In this document: piece by piece, positions 1 through 11,849 of the stretch | Layout: the number at the start of each line of letters is the position of its first letter | How positions within the stretch are numbered: position 1 is the first letter of the stretch | Source: Edaphochlamys debaryana | Lineage: Eukaryota > Chlorophyta > Chlorophyceae > Chlamydomonadales | DNA: 64,000 nt | Assembly: GCA_016858145.1 (NCBI GenBank) | Contig: JAEHOE010000085.1 | Location: 523,057-587,056 of the forward strand | Direction of reading: 5' to 3' | Made by a program: the position numbers and the translations under genes | Notes under the pieces: model-generated | What the model was told of the DNA's origin: nothing | What the model saw: only the letters and a program-made list of their open reading frames with translations | Databases searched by the model: none

Positions 1-1231
1 TCCCTTGCTTGGCGGCGCATGCCTGCACAAACCCGACTTGAGAAACCTTATTTGACCTGCTCGCTTGGCTTGTGCGTTGTGAAGTCCGTTATGTTTGTTC
101 CGTGGTCACCGTCCTGCTTGCCTTCCGTGCCCCGAACCCCCGTCCATACAATTGCCTGTGGGGTGTTCTCGCCTACACAGTGAGAGGGTGTGGCACAATG
201 GCGCTCTGGTCTTCGGTACTGGAAGCTTTAGACAAGCGTCCAGGAGGCGTCCGTATCCGGGAAGGTCAAGGTGGGAGGCAATAGTCTTCTGCTGTTTCTG
301 CGCTACATGTGTAGTGTATCTTTGCAAGCTCTGGACAATAAGATAAGATAAGGTTGGGAACTGGTTGGGTGATGGGTGATGGTGCGTCGTTCAGTGACTT
401 GGTCCATCGTGCCGGGAGGCTCCAGTCCATTTGCCCAGCGAAGGCTCACCCCACGTAATGTGTGCGTCCCAAGGCGTAGGCATGCCTACTCCTGACCCGC
501 CTGCATCTGGCGGCGAGGCGGGCATGGAGCGTCGCAGGTACCGGTATTGAGGGTATGTTGGGTAGATGCTGCTCGCTCATTGGTTGTGTGGCGCTGCAAC
601 GAGCTGTTGTAGCTGATTTACGTGGGGCCCGTTGCTGTGGCCCGTCAAAAGTTGGTTGTGTACTTGACCGGTGTGGTGCATTGCACATGCACCAGCAGAA
701 GCCGTGAATGATGGTTACGAGTCCCGCCTTCACCTGTAACGGCAAGTCTTACAGGCCCCAAACCTGCTGACATCAGTGGGGCAGTTGTGGGTCAATGATC
801 CGACGTGAAGCCCATCCACGAAAGTAGTCACGTGCGTACTCACGACACTTTGCACGCACACAAAGTGCTCAACACCGGCAAGCGGCAACACCCCGCACCG
901 CATTGTGGACACGCAGCTCTTGTGCGCCAGAGTGGGGGCGGCCAGACTCAATGGTCCCACTCCAGCAGACTTGGCATGCTCGCGCAGTGTGCCACCACCT
1001 GAAAGGATTGAAGCCATCCAACCGCTCCATACTCTTCTGCTCCTTCCAACACTCCTCTCGAGCGCAGCCTACTCTCTTGGGCGCTCGTCGTCTCCCCCCT
1101 TCCCCGCCGACAGGTCACACGGACCTCCGAAAGCCCACGCCGCACGACTGCCTGCCGCCCCGCCCTCTGCATGTGCATTTCATGTTTCCTGGTCACTCGT
1201 CTGCATGCATATCGCAGCCGAGACCAAACTC
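1..1231. other. Left-edge non-coding stretch, including the TRM13 3' flank
   Basis: I recognise no gene here. The right part should be the 3'UTR of TRM13, whose stop is at 1232. A minus-strand TGTAA lies at 753-749. Short open frames on both strands show no family motif. A short GATAA-type repeat lies near 340-355. Confidence 0.5.
749..753 (-). terminator. Candidate TGTAA poly(A) signal for TRM13
   Basis: TGTAA on the minus strand, about 480 nt past the TRM13 stop. TGTAA is the usual poly(A) element of volvocine algae; its use here is inferred. Confidence 0.4.
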
Positions 1232-4200
1232 CTACTCCTTGGCGTGGGCCTCGGCACTCGCCCCGGCACAGGGCCCAACCGCCAGCAGCAGCCGGTTCTC
1301 TCCCGTCACCTCGGGACCAATGTACGACACCAGCTCGGCCCTTCCGTACCGCTTAGTAAGCCAGTCCAGCCGCCCGGCGTCGATCAGCTGCTTCGCCATG
1401 GCGCCGATAGCCATGCGCCGGGCGCGGGGCAGCCGGGCCGCGGGGTCAAACTCGCCCGGTGGTGCTGCCCCCGCCGCGCCCACTGCCCCCTCGTTTGCCG
1501 CCGCTGCCGCCACGGCTCCTATCCCAACCTGTCCGCTTCCAGCTGCCTGGGCATCCTCGCTGGTAGCAGCCTCCAGAGGCTGCTGGGTGGACGTGACGGC
1601 GCCTGCGCTACCCGCGCCGTCGGCTGCGTCGGCGGAAGGCGCGCCGCCGACGGCGCGCTCGCCGCCGCCATCCGCGCATGGGTCTTCATCCGGTTCGTCA
1701 TCGCCCGCCACGGGGGCGACGCCGGCGGGGGTGTCGTGGCCACACAAGGCCCAGCCTGCGGGATTGGGGAGGGACGTGTCTCGCCCACGGGCTGCACTCC
1801 ATGTTCCCATGCATCCCTCGTATCCCGCGCCCCGCTGCCTGCTCCATGCTTGGCGCTGCGCCCACCCCCTTGCGCACCGGTCATCCAGCTGCTGAGCTCA
1901 AACTCCTCCGCCGTCAGGCCCAGCCGCCGGAACAGGCCTTTGCCGGTGTACGCTCGCCAGCCGCAGCGGTGGTGGCAGCAGGGCGCGATGGCGAGGCCCA
2001 GCAGGGCCGGCGAGGGCCCAGCGCCGCCGCCGTCTCCCGAGGCAGGTGCAGCTTCTGCATAGGGGAGGACGGGGTCAGAGCGTCCGGAATCGACTTGAGA
2101 TGCCTCTGCCGGACCCCCCGGGCGATGGACACAGCCATGGACCCTCCGCGAGGATGCTGACTCGCTTGCAGCCGGTGCAGGAGGCCTCACCTGCGGCCCC
2201 ATCCGCCGCCACCCCGGGGCCGCCGCTCCGACGTCGCCGCTTCCTGCCCACCGCCGCCGCGCCTGCCGTACTCTCACCGTTAATGCCGCCGGCGCCCGCA
2301 GCGGCCGCCCCGTCGCCAGCAGGCGCGGACGCGGACGGGGACGCGGATGCGGCCGCTGCTGCGCGCTGCTTTGCGTCGTGTGGGAGGAGGCATGCCCTCA
2401 GCCCGTAGTCCGTGGCCGCACCGCACAGGTGTTTGGCCACAGCCACCCACTTGACGGCGCCGGCCGCTGCTGCCTGGCCGCTCGCCGCAGCGTCCTCTCC
2501 CCCGTCCGCCGCGGCCGTGCCCTCCCGCGAGGACTCCGCAGCCCCAGCGCCCCCAGCCCGGCTGGCGTTCTCTGCACTGTCCTGGCCGATCGCACACGCT
2601 CCCCCAGCGCCGCTGACGTCGGCCTGCCGCCGGGCTGCTGCAGGCGCGGGGGCCCCGCTGGGGCTGCAGCGCGCGGCGACCTGGCCCCTCCTGCTCGCGC
2701 ATTCCTTCCCCGCCTCTGCTACGCGGTCCGCCGAGGTCTCGGCCCCCGGAGCGGCCGCGGCGGCGCCGCGTGACCACAGCTCGGGTGTGGCTGCCGGCAC
2801 GTAGTCCTGTAGGAGAGCGGGTCCGTCCGAGGGGAGTGAGTGAGGGCGAGCACACGCCTTGCATGGACGTACCCGCGTGTGCGGGGGTGCGCGGAAGCAC
2901 CAGCAAGCGAGGACGGAGCGGGCTTGAAGAAGCAAGCGCCGCACAGAGATCAAGGCGGCCAGGAACGCCGGGGAAAGTGGACAGCGTGTGTTTGCGAGCC
3001 GCGCCGCACCTTGAGGTCCACCCGGTGCCGCCCGAACACGATGTGGCGCAGGTGACGGTCGGCCTGGGGTGCACAGGGGCGGCGGAGCCTCACAGGCCGC
3101 AGGGGCAGGCGCAGACGGGAGGTGACCTCGACCGCACGGCACGCAGACGAGCATGAGCCCCTTGGCCGCCGGCCGCTTCCAACCGCCCAGCCCGGACGCC
3201 CCACACGTGCCGCACTGATACCCTGCCGTACGGACCGGTTTCGTACGGTGTCGTACCTTGAGCCGCAGCCCCGCCACGATGTCCGTGGCAACCAGGCGCT
3301 CCACGCCCGCCGCCTCCACGAGGGTGCCCCCCAGGTAGCCCTTGCCCGCGCCCAGCTCCACCACCGCCACGCGCCGGCCGCCCTGGGGCAGAGGTTAACG
3401 GGGCCGGCGAACAGGACAAGTACCGGGTCGGACCGTAGCACGAAGAGGAGAGAATGCAGGTAACCGCGGGGGTGGTGAGGGAGGAAGGTAACGGCGGGGG
3501 TGGTGAGGGAGGATTGCATAAGTGGGGTGCGCGTTGGCTGGTCTACGGGAGGGGCCTTAGTGAAAGCCTGGGTCCCGCCCAGAAGCCGGGCTACAGGCGA
3601 GCGCTGCTTTGCCAGCCGTGGCCCAGAGCGAGCCCGCACGCGCCGCACCTGGGGCCCAGGCTCCAGCAGGCCCACTCGCTGCATGTTGCCTGGCGGGTAG
3701 GGGCGGGTGGGGGCGGAGCGGAGGACGGGGAGTAAGAAGGGGGGGGCAGAAGGCGCGGCTAGCTACGCAAAAGTCCTTTTCACAGTGACCCTATCCCGCT
3801 AACGCCCCAATTTTAACGCACGACGCGACACGCCACAAGCTTGCACGGCCGCCCCCTGCGTTGCACGGCCTCACCCACCCGCCTCTGCGTCTCCACGCTC
3901 CGCCCCTCCACCCAACTCTCGGCCCTCCGCCACTCCCGTTGCGCCATCCAGATTCGCCCCTGCACCCCCCACCCCACCCCAACCGCCCCTCCACGCACCC
4001 ACTATGGACGCCTGCTGCAGGCCGTGCTTGAGGTCGAAGGGGCGCAGGTTGCTGACGTCACCCAGCATGGCCTCGCACTCGGGCGGCCGCAGCACACGGG
4101 CGGGGGGCGGCCCGCCGCCACACACCTCATCGTAGGCGGCCTCCAGCTGCGGGCAGCGGGCCACACGTCGCAAACCCAGCATCAGGGCCCAAGGCCATGT

Positions 4201-5274
4201 GGCAATCGGGCTGAGACGTGAGGGATGGGACCACACGCTGACAGTCAGGGCATGGGGACCCCTGTGACAGCACTGACGCCACCTTGGGAGGGCCTCCGTC
4301 AGATCACCATTCTCGGCCCGTACGGCCACGTGAGCTGACGCGACGGGACCTGCCGTACCTTGGCCACGAGACGCATGAAGGCCGCCTCGCCCAACCGCCT
4401 CGCCAGCGCCGCCCGCTGGCCCGCTCGGCCCTTCTGGAAGGGCCCCAGCGCCGGCACCCGTCCTCCCTCCTCGCCTCCTCCACCCCCCTCAGTGCCGACG
4501 CAGCCGGTCACCTCCACCTGCGCCGCCCCACCAGCCTCATTCGTGCAGGTGCTTGCGCCTGTGTGAGGCAGCGGTGGCCTTGCGGCCTCGCACGTGCTCG
4601 GCTGGGGCGACTCTGCCGCGGGCCTGACTGGCCGCAGCAGGGGCGGCGGCAGGTCGGGCTCCGTGTCGCTACCGGCGTTGACATCCTCCAGGAAGTGGGG
4701 CTGGGCCTGTAGGCGAACGTGCGGCGTGCGTGGGGCAACTGCTGAGCTGCTTGATGGCACCCCAGGTCTGCGATCTGGCTTTCCAGCCCAGCAGGTGTGT
4801 ACAGGTGGTGTGCTGTTAACATGCCTTGGCCTGCCCTCGTGGGGACCCTTTCGGTCCTGCCTTACCGCCGCCGCACAGATTGGGGGTCGCCCAGCGGACC
4901 CACCCGCACCCGGGCCCGCACCCCAGCGCCGCATGCAGGCCCCGACGCACCCTCTCCCTCTGCACCAGGCGCAGGGTGGGGCATTTGGATGCCACGTGCT
5001 GCTCCAACTCCGCTTCCAGCACCGTATGGGATGGGTCGAGCGGGCAAGGCACGCGCACGCCCTTCCGTGCCATCAGCGCCGCAGCGCCCTCATCGGAGGC
5101 CGAGGCGCCAAAGGCCAAGTGGTTACCGCAGAAAGCCGCGCCCGGGACAACCATTGATCTGCACCAACGCCACTTCTTCCCGCCCATCCAGAACCCGCAA
5201 CGGCCCGGCTCCTGGCTCGGCCGAGGGCGAGGAGCATTGTCGCCGCTCGGCCCTTGGCGGCTAGCGTCCTCCAT
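1232..5274 (-). CDS. TRM13: tRNA 2'-O-methyltransferase TRM13
   Basis: TRM13 uses SAM to 2'-O-methylate position 4 of the acceptor stem of some tRNAs. Nine exons give 785 aa: 5274-4951, 4706-4359, 4146-3999, 3689-3649, 3382-3257, 3063-3010, 2806-2191, 2054-1878 and 1755-1232. A CCCH finger (C26, C38, C49, H52) is followed by a U11-48K-type CHHC finger (C77, H83, H93, C98). The SAM motif VELGAGKG is near 295-302, KHLCGAATD near 472-480, and the family signature CCHHRC at 578-583, followed by a short SSW block. The C-terminus reads VSYIGPEVTGENRLLLAV. Domain order is that of eukaryotic TRM13, but Ala/Gly-rich inserts lengthen it, mainly in exons 7 and 9. The start is the ATG just before the first zinc finger. 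It is divergent from the downstream plus-strand gene, with a shared 1.3-kb spacer. Confidence 0.93.
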
Positions 5275-6590
5275 CGCGAGTCCAGGTCACGATTGCGGTT
5301 GTTCTATTACTTATTGCCGACGAGCTGTACGTGCGTACGTTTAGGGTCAGTGCGGTAAGCTGGGGCTTTGGAGTTGCAACATGACCGCGACAGCTGTGGC
5401 CCGCAGCGCGATGCAAGACGTCGTCGGGCGTATGTGTGGCATATGTAAGGTCACTTGAGTCCGCCCTTGGGCGGGTCGTGTCAGAGGCGGCTGCGGCACG
5501 AACACGAAGGCTGACCTCATCTGTGACCTCCCCTCGCCCACGCGATGCAGCCTGCCCTTGTGGACCCACGCCAACGGTAGTGACACAAGAGCTGCAACTG
5601 CTTCCTGTTACCCCTCCTGCGGTGATCGGCAGTACCAGCGGCTCCTGTCAACGGGTGTCCCGGACCCGACGCTGCACCCCCCCGTCCACCCCTCTGGACG
5701 CAAAGCACGCGTGCATCGACCCGAGAAGCCAGGCTGTCCGGCTTGCTATTGAAAGGTCCGCTGTGAATTGCGACGGCGCCCGGCCAATAAGCTTGCCCGT
5801 TACGTTACGGGCGAAGAGGCAGCCCTGCGTACCGCTGAGACCTAGTCGAGGGCTTCCTGAGCTGGACAGGCAGGGTGCCAGGGTCTGCCCCAGAGCAGCT
5901 ACCATTGCCAGATGAACTGTTGGATGTAACAGTACAGCGTGCGACGGGTGCTGGGGCAAAGGGGGCGGGGCCGTTTCTGGGCGGGAACCAAAGCCGCAAG
6001 GATGGTACGTGCAAGGCTGGATGCCGGCCGCAACGCCCAACGGGTTGCCATCCTGCGCACAGCCTATGAATGCCTTTGTCTGCCAGCCGTGGCGCGTATC
6101 CATTCAATTAGTTGACGCAGCGCCTGCTGCCCGCTCCAGAAGTTTTGCCGGGCAACGTGTGCGCGAGCACGCTTTCCTGGTCGAACCTCGCTTCACCGCA
6201 CCGACCAGTTGTATACGTCAAGATCTATTTGCCCTTCTCATCAGCAGCTCGGAAGAAGCCCCATTTGCCGGACGCTCAAAGGACCGGGCGTGGTCCAGGG
6301 CCTTGTCGCGAGGCCTGACCGGGCACCATGGCTTCTTGGAGAGCTCTATATCCGGCATAGTCTGATGCCGTGACGGAGCGGAGGACGACCGGGCGAGGTA
6401 AGGGGGGCCAGGTCAGCTCGCACGCCCTATGCAACTGTATTGTCCACCCTGCTAGCCCGGTCAGCCCGCACCGGGATCAATAGCCCGCGATGTTTAGTCT
6501 GCAACGGTGATGCACGGTTGGCCCGAGACTCACGTGTGAAGCCATGCGGGGTACCCGTCGCGCACGACCTCCCCCAAACGCAGCCCGCGA
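5275..6590. promoter_or_regulatory. Divergent spacer between TRM13 and the DUF506 gene
   Basis: About 1.3 kb between two head-to-head genes, so it should hold both promoters. I see no clear TATA box and no frame with a known motif. Upstream non-coding or short coding exons of the plus-strand gene could lie here and cannot be excluded. Confidence 0.4.
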
Positions 6591-9281
6591 ATGGATGCTG
6601 GCGGCGCGTGGCTGCTTGGAGCGTGGACACCGGTTTCAGCAGCAAGCAGCGCGTCAAAAGGCGCCCCAGCACAGGCGAGCTCGGCCGCGAAAGGGCAACA
6701 GACTTCTCAGCAGCCTCCCGATCCAGGTCGATCTAGACCCGTTCTAGTCACTCGTTCAGCCATACGGGGCTGGATGCGTGGAGGGCCGGTTCCCATCTTG
6801 GGCCCCACATCATCCCAACCTGCTGAACGTAAGGCCGCGACCGCGGCAGCTCGGACTGGCAGCGGCACCAAGGAGAGTGGGAGCGACGATGGGCCAACTG
6901 ATGCCCGCGACTGCCTTGCACGGCCCACGCACGGGTCGCGGCGTGCGGCGAGCAGCCCCGACTCTGCCCCAACGGCGGCTCCTGAACTCCCGACCGTTGC
7001 CGAGGTGCTGCGAATGGCCAAGCTGCTGCTACAGCCCACCCACACGGTCGAGCGGCAGGTGAGGGTGAGGGTTTGCAGCCCTGAACCCAGACTGTCGCCG
7101 CGAAAGCGCTGCAGGACCCCACTCCCGTAACCGCCTGTGCTTCGTCGCCTTTGTACCGGTATCCCTCGGACCCCCTCCCGGTGCCCCGCCACCCCGCCCG
7201 ACCCCTCAACTGCCCACGCCTTCCCTCCTCCCAACCCACGCCCGCCCAGTTCTACGCGGATTGCTACCGCGCCTGCCAGGTCACGTTTAGCAGCCGCCCG
7301 GCAACCGACGCCCCGCCGCTGCCGTACCTCTCCCACGTGCCGGAGGTGGCCCTTCGCCTGTCCTGCCTGGGCCACTGCGTGGTACTGCGCCGCGTGGTGG
7401 ACAGCAAGCAGTACTGGAGCAAGGCGATGACTAACATGTTTTGCTACTGCGTGCTCCCGGGCACGGGCGTGGGTTACGTGCTGGACCCTGGCTTCAAGGA
7501 GCACTTCCGGGCTGGCCGCATGTCGGACCGGTACAGGTGCGCAGCCGGGGGCCCACCCTGCGGGCGGGTTTTGGGGGGCCGGCTTAGTATGCATACTGGG
7601 GCACACAAGACGGGACGTGCAGTGCATGGAGCTGAACGTACCAGGGCCCGCGCCCCGACCGTTCACATCACTAGCGGTTGACCGCACCCGACCACATCAC
7701 TAGCTCCTGACCGGACCCGACCCGGTCCGACCCGACCCGCGCAGGGACATTTGGGAGTGCCTGCCGCCCCTGTTCGTGGGCCCCCCCGCCAAGCTGGTGC
7801 AGCTGGTGCAGGCGCTGTGTGCGGAGCTGCAGGCCTCCTTCGAGGCGGCGGGCCGCCAACTGCCGCCCTGGCGCACCTTCGGGTGCACCATCAACCGCTG
7901 GATGTCGCCTGCGTTCCGGGACGTGCCCGTGCCCCTGCGGCGCCCCATGCCGCCCGCGCCTGCGCCACCGCCGCAGCCGGCGGCTGCTGGCGGCAGTGGC
8001 AGCGGTGGCGGAGCGGGCGGCAGTGGCAGCCAGGGCGGGAGCGGGGCCGGCGGGAGCAGCGGAAGCAGCGGCGCCGGCGGTGGAAATGGCGGCAGCGGCG
8101 GCGGCAGTGGAGGCGGGAGCGGGAGCGGGAGCAGCAGCGCGGGTATGATTCCCGCTGCCGAGGCGCAGGCCTTCTTGCGCGCCTGTGAGGAGCTGCTGCA
8201 GGGCACGGCCAGCGCCAAGCCCCCCGGGTCCGGCTCCGGCAGCAGCAGCAGCAGCAGCGGCAGCAGCGGGCACGGGCGGTCGGGGGCGGGGGCGGGGCCA
8301 GGTGTGGGGTCGGACCCCTACAGGCCAGGCTACCACCCGCACCCCCGGCAGCGGCCCATTCCGCCGCCGCCCAGGCCCTCCTGGGCAACGCCCGGGGCCA
8401 CCGGCATCCCCGCGCCAGCGCTCATGACGCTGACGGGCTTCGACCCGCCTCCCGCCGCCTCGTCCACATCTGGACCCGTGGCTATACCTGCAGCCATGTC
8501 TACGGCAGGGCCGGGCCGTGCGGCCCAGGCCGCTGACGCGGCCGGGTCATGGGGCGCCGCGGGCGTTGAACTCGGCGGGCAATCCTCGGGCGTAGGCCCT
8601 GCCGGATCGGGCCCTTCTGGGGCGGTGCCTTCCGGGGCGGGGCCTTCCGGGACGGGGCCTTCCGGATCAGGCCCTTCCGGGGCGGGGCCTTCCGGGGCGG
8701 GGCCTTCACAGCCGGCCCTGACATCGTTGATACGCGCTGGCGCGCCCCACGCGCCCGCGGGCTTCCGGCCTGCCGACGTGTCGGCTGCCGCCGAGGCACT
8801 GGCGCACGGCTTGCGGCGGCTGGGGCTGGAGCCGGTGGAGCCGATCGCCCTAGGGCCGGCGGCACTGGCGCCCACCGCTCGAGCGCAGTCGTCGGGGTCA
8901 GAGCCTGGGCCGGCGGATCAGGCCCGCGGGCTGGGGTCAGCTCAGGCAGGCCGGGCCGCGCTTGCGCAGCGGCCGCGCAGCATGCTGTCGGCGTCTCTGC
9001 AGTCCCGGGAGCCGCCGGCGGCTGCATCCGGGATAGCGGCCGCCGCAGGGGGGGCGGCGGCGGGCGGCGGTGGGCTACGGCAGGCCCTTCAGGCCATCGG
9101 TCATCAGCCGCGCGCCGCCAGCAGGAGCCGAAGCCGAAGTGCTAGCACGGAGATTACTAGCGGCACGGGTACCCGGAGCGGCTCCCGACCTGGGTCCGGC
9201 TCTGGCTCTGGCTCTGGCGTCAGGGACGGCTCGACAGGCGGCAGTGGCAGCGGCAACGCTAGCAGGAGCGGCAGCGGGTGA
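6591..9281 (+). CDS. DUF506 (TIGR01615) PDDEXK-like protein with long low-complexity tail
   Basis: This is a plant/algal family of unknown function with a PDDEXK nuclease-like fold. Exons are 6591-7058, 7250-7536 and 7745-9281 (763 aa, in frame throughout). Conserved blocks are VLRMAKLLLQPTHTVERQ before intron 1, VGYVLDPGFKEHFRAGR, then LPPLFVGPPAKLVQLVQALC and LPPWRTFGCTINRWMSP, which match the C-terminal half of DUF506 in order. After about residue 330 the protein is Gly/Ser runs, several PSGxG repeats (about 8610-8710) and an Arg-Ser/Gly-Ser tail. The N-terminus is uncertain: the next in-frame ATG is at 6774 and upstream exons are possible. DUF506 assignment is firm; no function can be given. 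Confidence 0.8.
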
Positions 9282-11034
9282 GCCCGAGTGCCCGGCAGGG
9301 GCGGGGCTTGCCTCAGCAAACAAATGAAGTGCGCGGCCTCATCGGCGGGCGCAAGAGAGAGCCGCCGCGCCGGCGTCCTGGATTCTTACCTTGCAACGGA
9401 CGATTGACCATAGAACATGGTGTGGCCAATTCTGGTGGACCTTGCGCTGAGGTTTTGACGGCATACGGTACGGGTGAGACACGGACAGCAGGCTCAAGAG
9501 GCGCGTAGCAGTAACTGGGGCAGCGAGTCCGCGCTGGAATTTTTAAAGCAGGGCGGTCTTCTTTTGGTATGCTTGCCCGGGCTCTGGCTCTGCAAGGGGC
9601 CGAGGGGAGAATAGCCGTGTTGGTATAGGGCAAAGTCGCTGAGGGGCCCTGCGCATTTGCAACTGCCCAGCTTTGATGGAGCCGGCAGGACCTGCACCGC
9701 GAGGCTTTCCTACCGTTCAATTTCCAGCCGGCGCGAGAGCCCCAGGACGCGTTTGGACCGATGGCCGTGTTACGTGCCCAGGCCAGGGCCTAGGTGTTTC
9801 GGCGGGTGTTGACATGGCATAAATGCATCTGGGGGCGTATTTACAAGCCGCCTGCCTTCGTGATACAGCTTGCTAGGTTGAGAGTCATATCTTGTTTTGG
9901 GCGGGGTGCCAGAGCGCAGGACTAGGCTAGATCAGGGTTAGATCAGGGTCGTGGTGGCTATCCACAGCAGCCGTCTGGTCCCCGGTTTGAGGCGCATGAC
10001 ACTTGGGTCAACGTCAGGGAGGGTGGTTGCTTGGACGCTGCGGCCCTGTCTGGCACCAATCATTTTGAGCCACCTCGTTGGGGCGGCTTCGCTGACTCCT
10101 GTGTACTTTGGGACCATCTATCTGGAGGGCGCCCTGGCTGGCGCCCAGTTGACAGGTAGTGCCAGGCGGGGCGCAAAGCCGGGGGCGCACAGGGGCCTGA
10201 TCATTGGCCTTGTGTTCAGTGAGAGAGCGGTAACCAGGCTTGTGTGTGGTGCGAGGGTGCGAACGGTTGCAACAGAGTGAAAGCGGGGAGCGGTTGAGCT
10301 GCCGCATCAAGAATCTGTGGGTTATTGTGGCTCATGGTTTTGAGCTAGGGCCTACGTCTGTGTGGAGCCTCGCCGAAGGCTTGTCGCTGCGGACAAGCAA
10401 CGTTATCGTGAGCGCTGTTGTTGACATGTTTGGTCTTCTCTTGTTCAGCAGCTGCGTTCAGATCTTAGCTGATTTTGTGGCGGACGCACGTGTCTGCCGT
10501 TATGCATCCGGAAGCAGGGGCTGGGCGATGCACGAAACTTTGCCGCTTACGCGTGGGTTCCCACGGCCGCAACCGCGGCCGCAACCCAACGCAGCGTGTG
10601 TGTGGAGGAGCGGTGTCGCTGCCACCTGCTGTGCTCTGGTCATACTCTGCATGCTCAAGTCTGAAGAGCTTAGTCGAAGCGGCGGCACTTCGCCGCCGCT
10701 CCTGGTTGCGCGTTGCTAAGTACTGTTGCACGAGAGGCATGGGGCCAGTACCTGGCCCAGGTGTTTGCCATTGGGCACCGGACTGGATTGAATGAGTCAT
10801 GCATGCCGGACCCGCCGCCCGCTGCCCTTTAAGGGTTGGGCCAACCAGGGCCCAGGCCACGTGTCAGTTGTGGGCTGGCGGTGAGTGTCGAGTCTTACGC
10901 AGGAGCTAGCTTTAGCACTTGTCGCCTCCCCCTCCGGGCGGGGCGACGCACATATAAGAGGAGCAGGACGCTGTAGACAGGACACGCACCGTCGCATGAA
11001 GAGAAGGACTCTGCACTGAGGTATATTCTAGTAA

Positions 11035-11039
11035 TGTAA
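11035..11039 (+). terminator. Candidate TGTAA poly(A) signal for the DUF506 gene
   Basis: TGTAA on the plus strand. It is the first I found after the stop at 9281, so the implied 3'UTR is long. Confidence 0.35.
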
Positions 11040-11199
11040 TCCGTGTTTTGGAGCGCCGCACTTTGTACCACTGGCGACCAACAGGCGCCACCAGGTGTCT
11101 CGTGTGTGTTCGGGTCCAGGGCCGAGGCTGTCTACCCCGTCAGGATGGCGGAGCCGTAGCTCTACGCTGGGCAGCCGCTTTCGTCTCAGCCTCACGAAT

Positions 11200-11204
11200 T
11201 TACA
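11200..11204 (-). terminator. Candidate TGTAA poly(A) signal for the lumenal pentapeptide gene
   Basis: Minus-strand TGTAA about 650 nt past the stop at 11850, and about 160 bp from the opposing plus-strand signal. Confidence 0.4.
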
Positions 11205-11849
11205 GCTCATCATATGCCTACCGCTAAATGCATACAACGTAACAGAAACAAGACGGAACACACCAACACCGCGTGACGCCAGGGGGCGCCCCTCGCCCTT
11301 CCACATAAAAGGGGTCCCGCCTCCCTCCCGCATACTTTCGCATCCGACTCTCCTTCCCAGCTTGGTCCAGCGTCTGCTTCTCAGGTCTGTCCCGGAGCCT
11401 CCGCACTCGCAGCAATGCACACGCACTCCCGCTGCGCTTGAGCGTCACCGAACACACAGCAGCCGGATGCCCAGCCTAAAGCCAGGCCGCAACTGACCAA
11501 AGGGGCAGGCCCCCACAACTCCTCTGCGAGTTCCAGTGGTTCCGTCAGCGGCCCGCCATCCGACAGCGGCAGCAGCGCCCATCGAGCGCCTCTGAAGCCC
11601 CACGCCCCTGTGCTGCGGCTCCTCGCGCTTTAGAGCTAGGCCAGCTGTGTGCATGCGGCGGAAGGGAGGCGCAGGCCCCCGGGAATTGCTATTCAGACAG
11701 ACAGGACCCAGGCAGGACGGGACAGGTCCCCTTTTTGTGGATTCACAGGCCACCTGCCCAGCCCCCATGATGCCGCGCGACACCTCTAGAACCTCCCAGT
11801 CTGTCAGCTCGCCCGCCAGCCGCCCTCTCTCCCCGTCAAAAGTCGCTCA

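Larger units (their letters stand above)
9282..11849. other. Convergent intergenic region with two 3' flanks
   Basis: Plus-strand DUF506 and the minus-strand lumenal protein end towards each other here. The first plus-strand TGTAA I found is at 11035, which would give a 3'UTR of about 1.75 kb. The minus-strand gene has one at 11204-11200. An 11-base direct repeat (TAGATCAGGGT type) occurs near 9926-9950. No frame in the interval has a recognisable motif. Confidence 0.45.

Noticed and set aside
903..2062. Two long overlapping plus-strand frames
   Set aside because: They lie opposite the conserved TRM13 C-terminal exons and have no family match.
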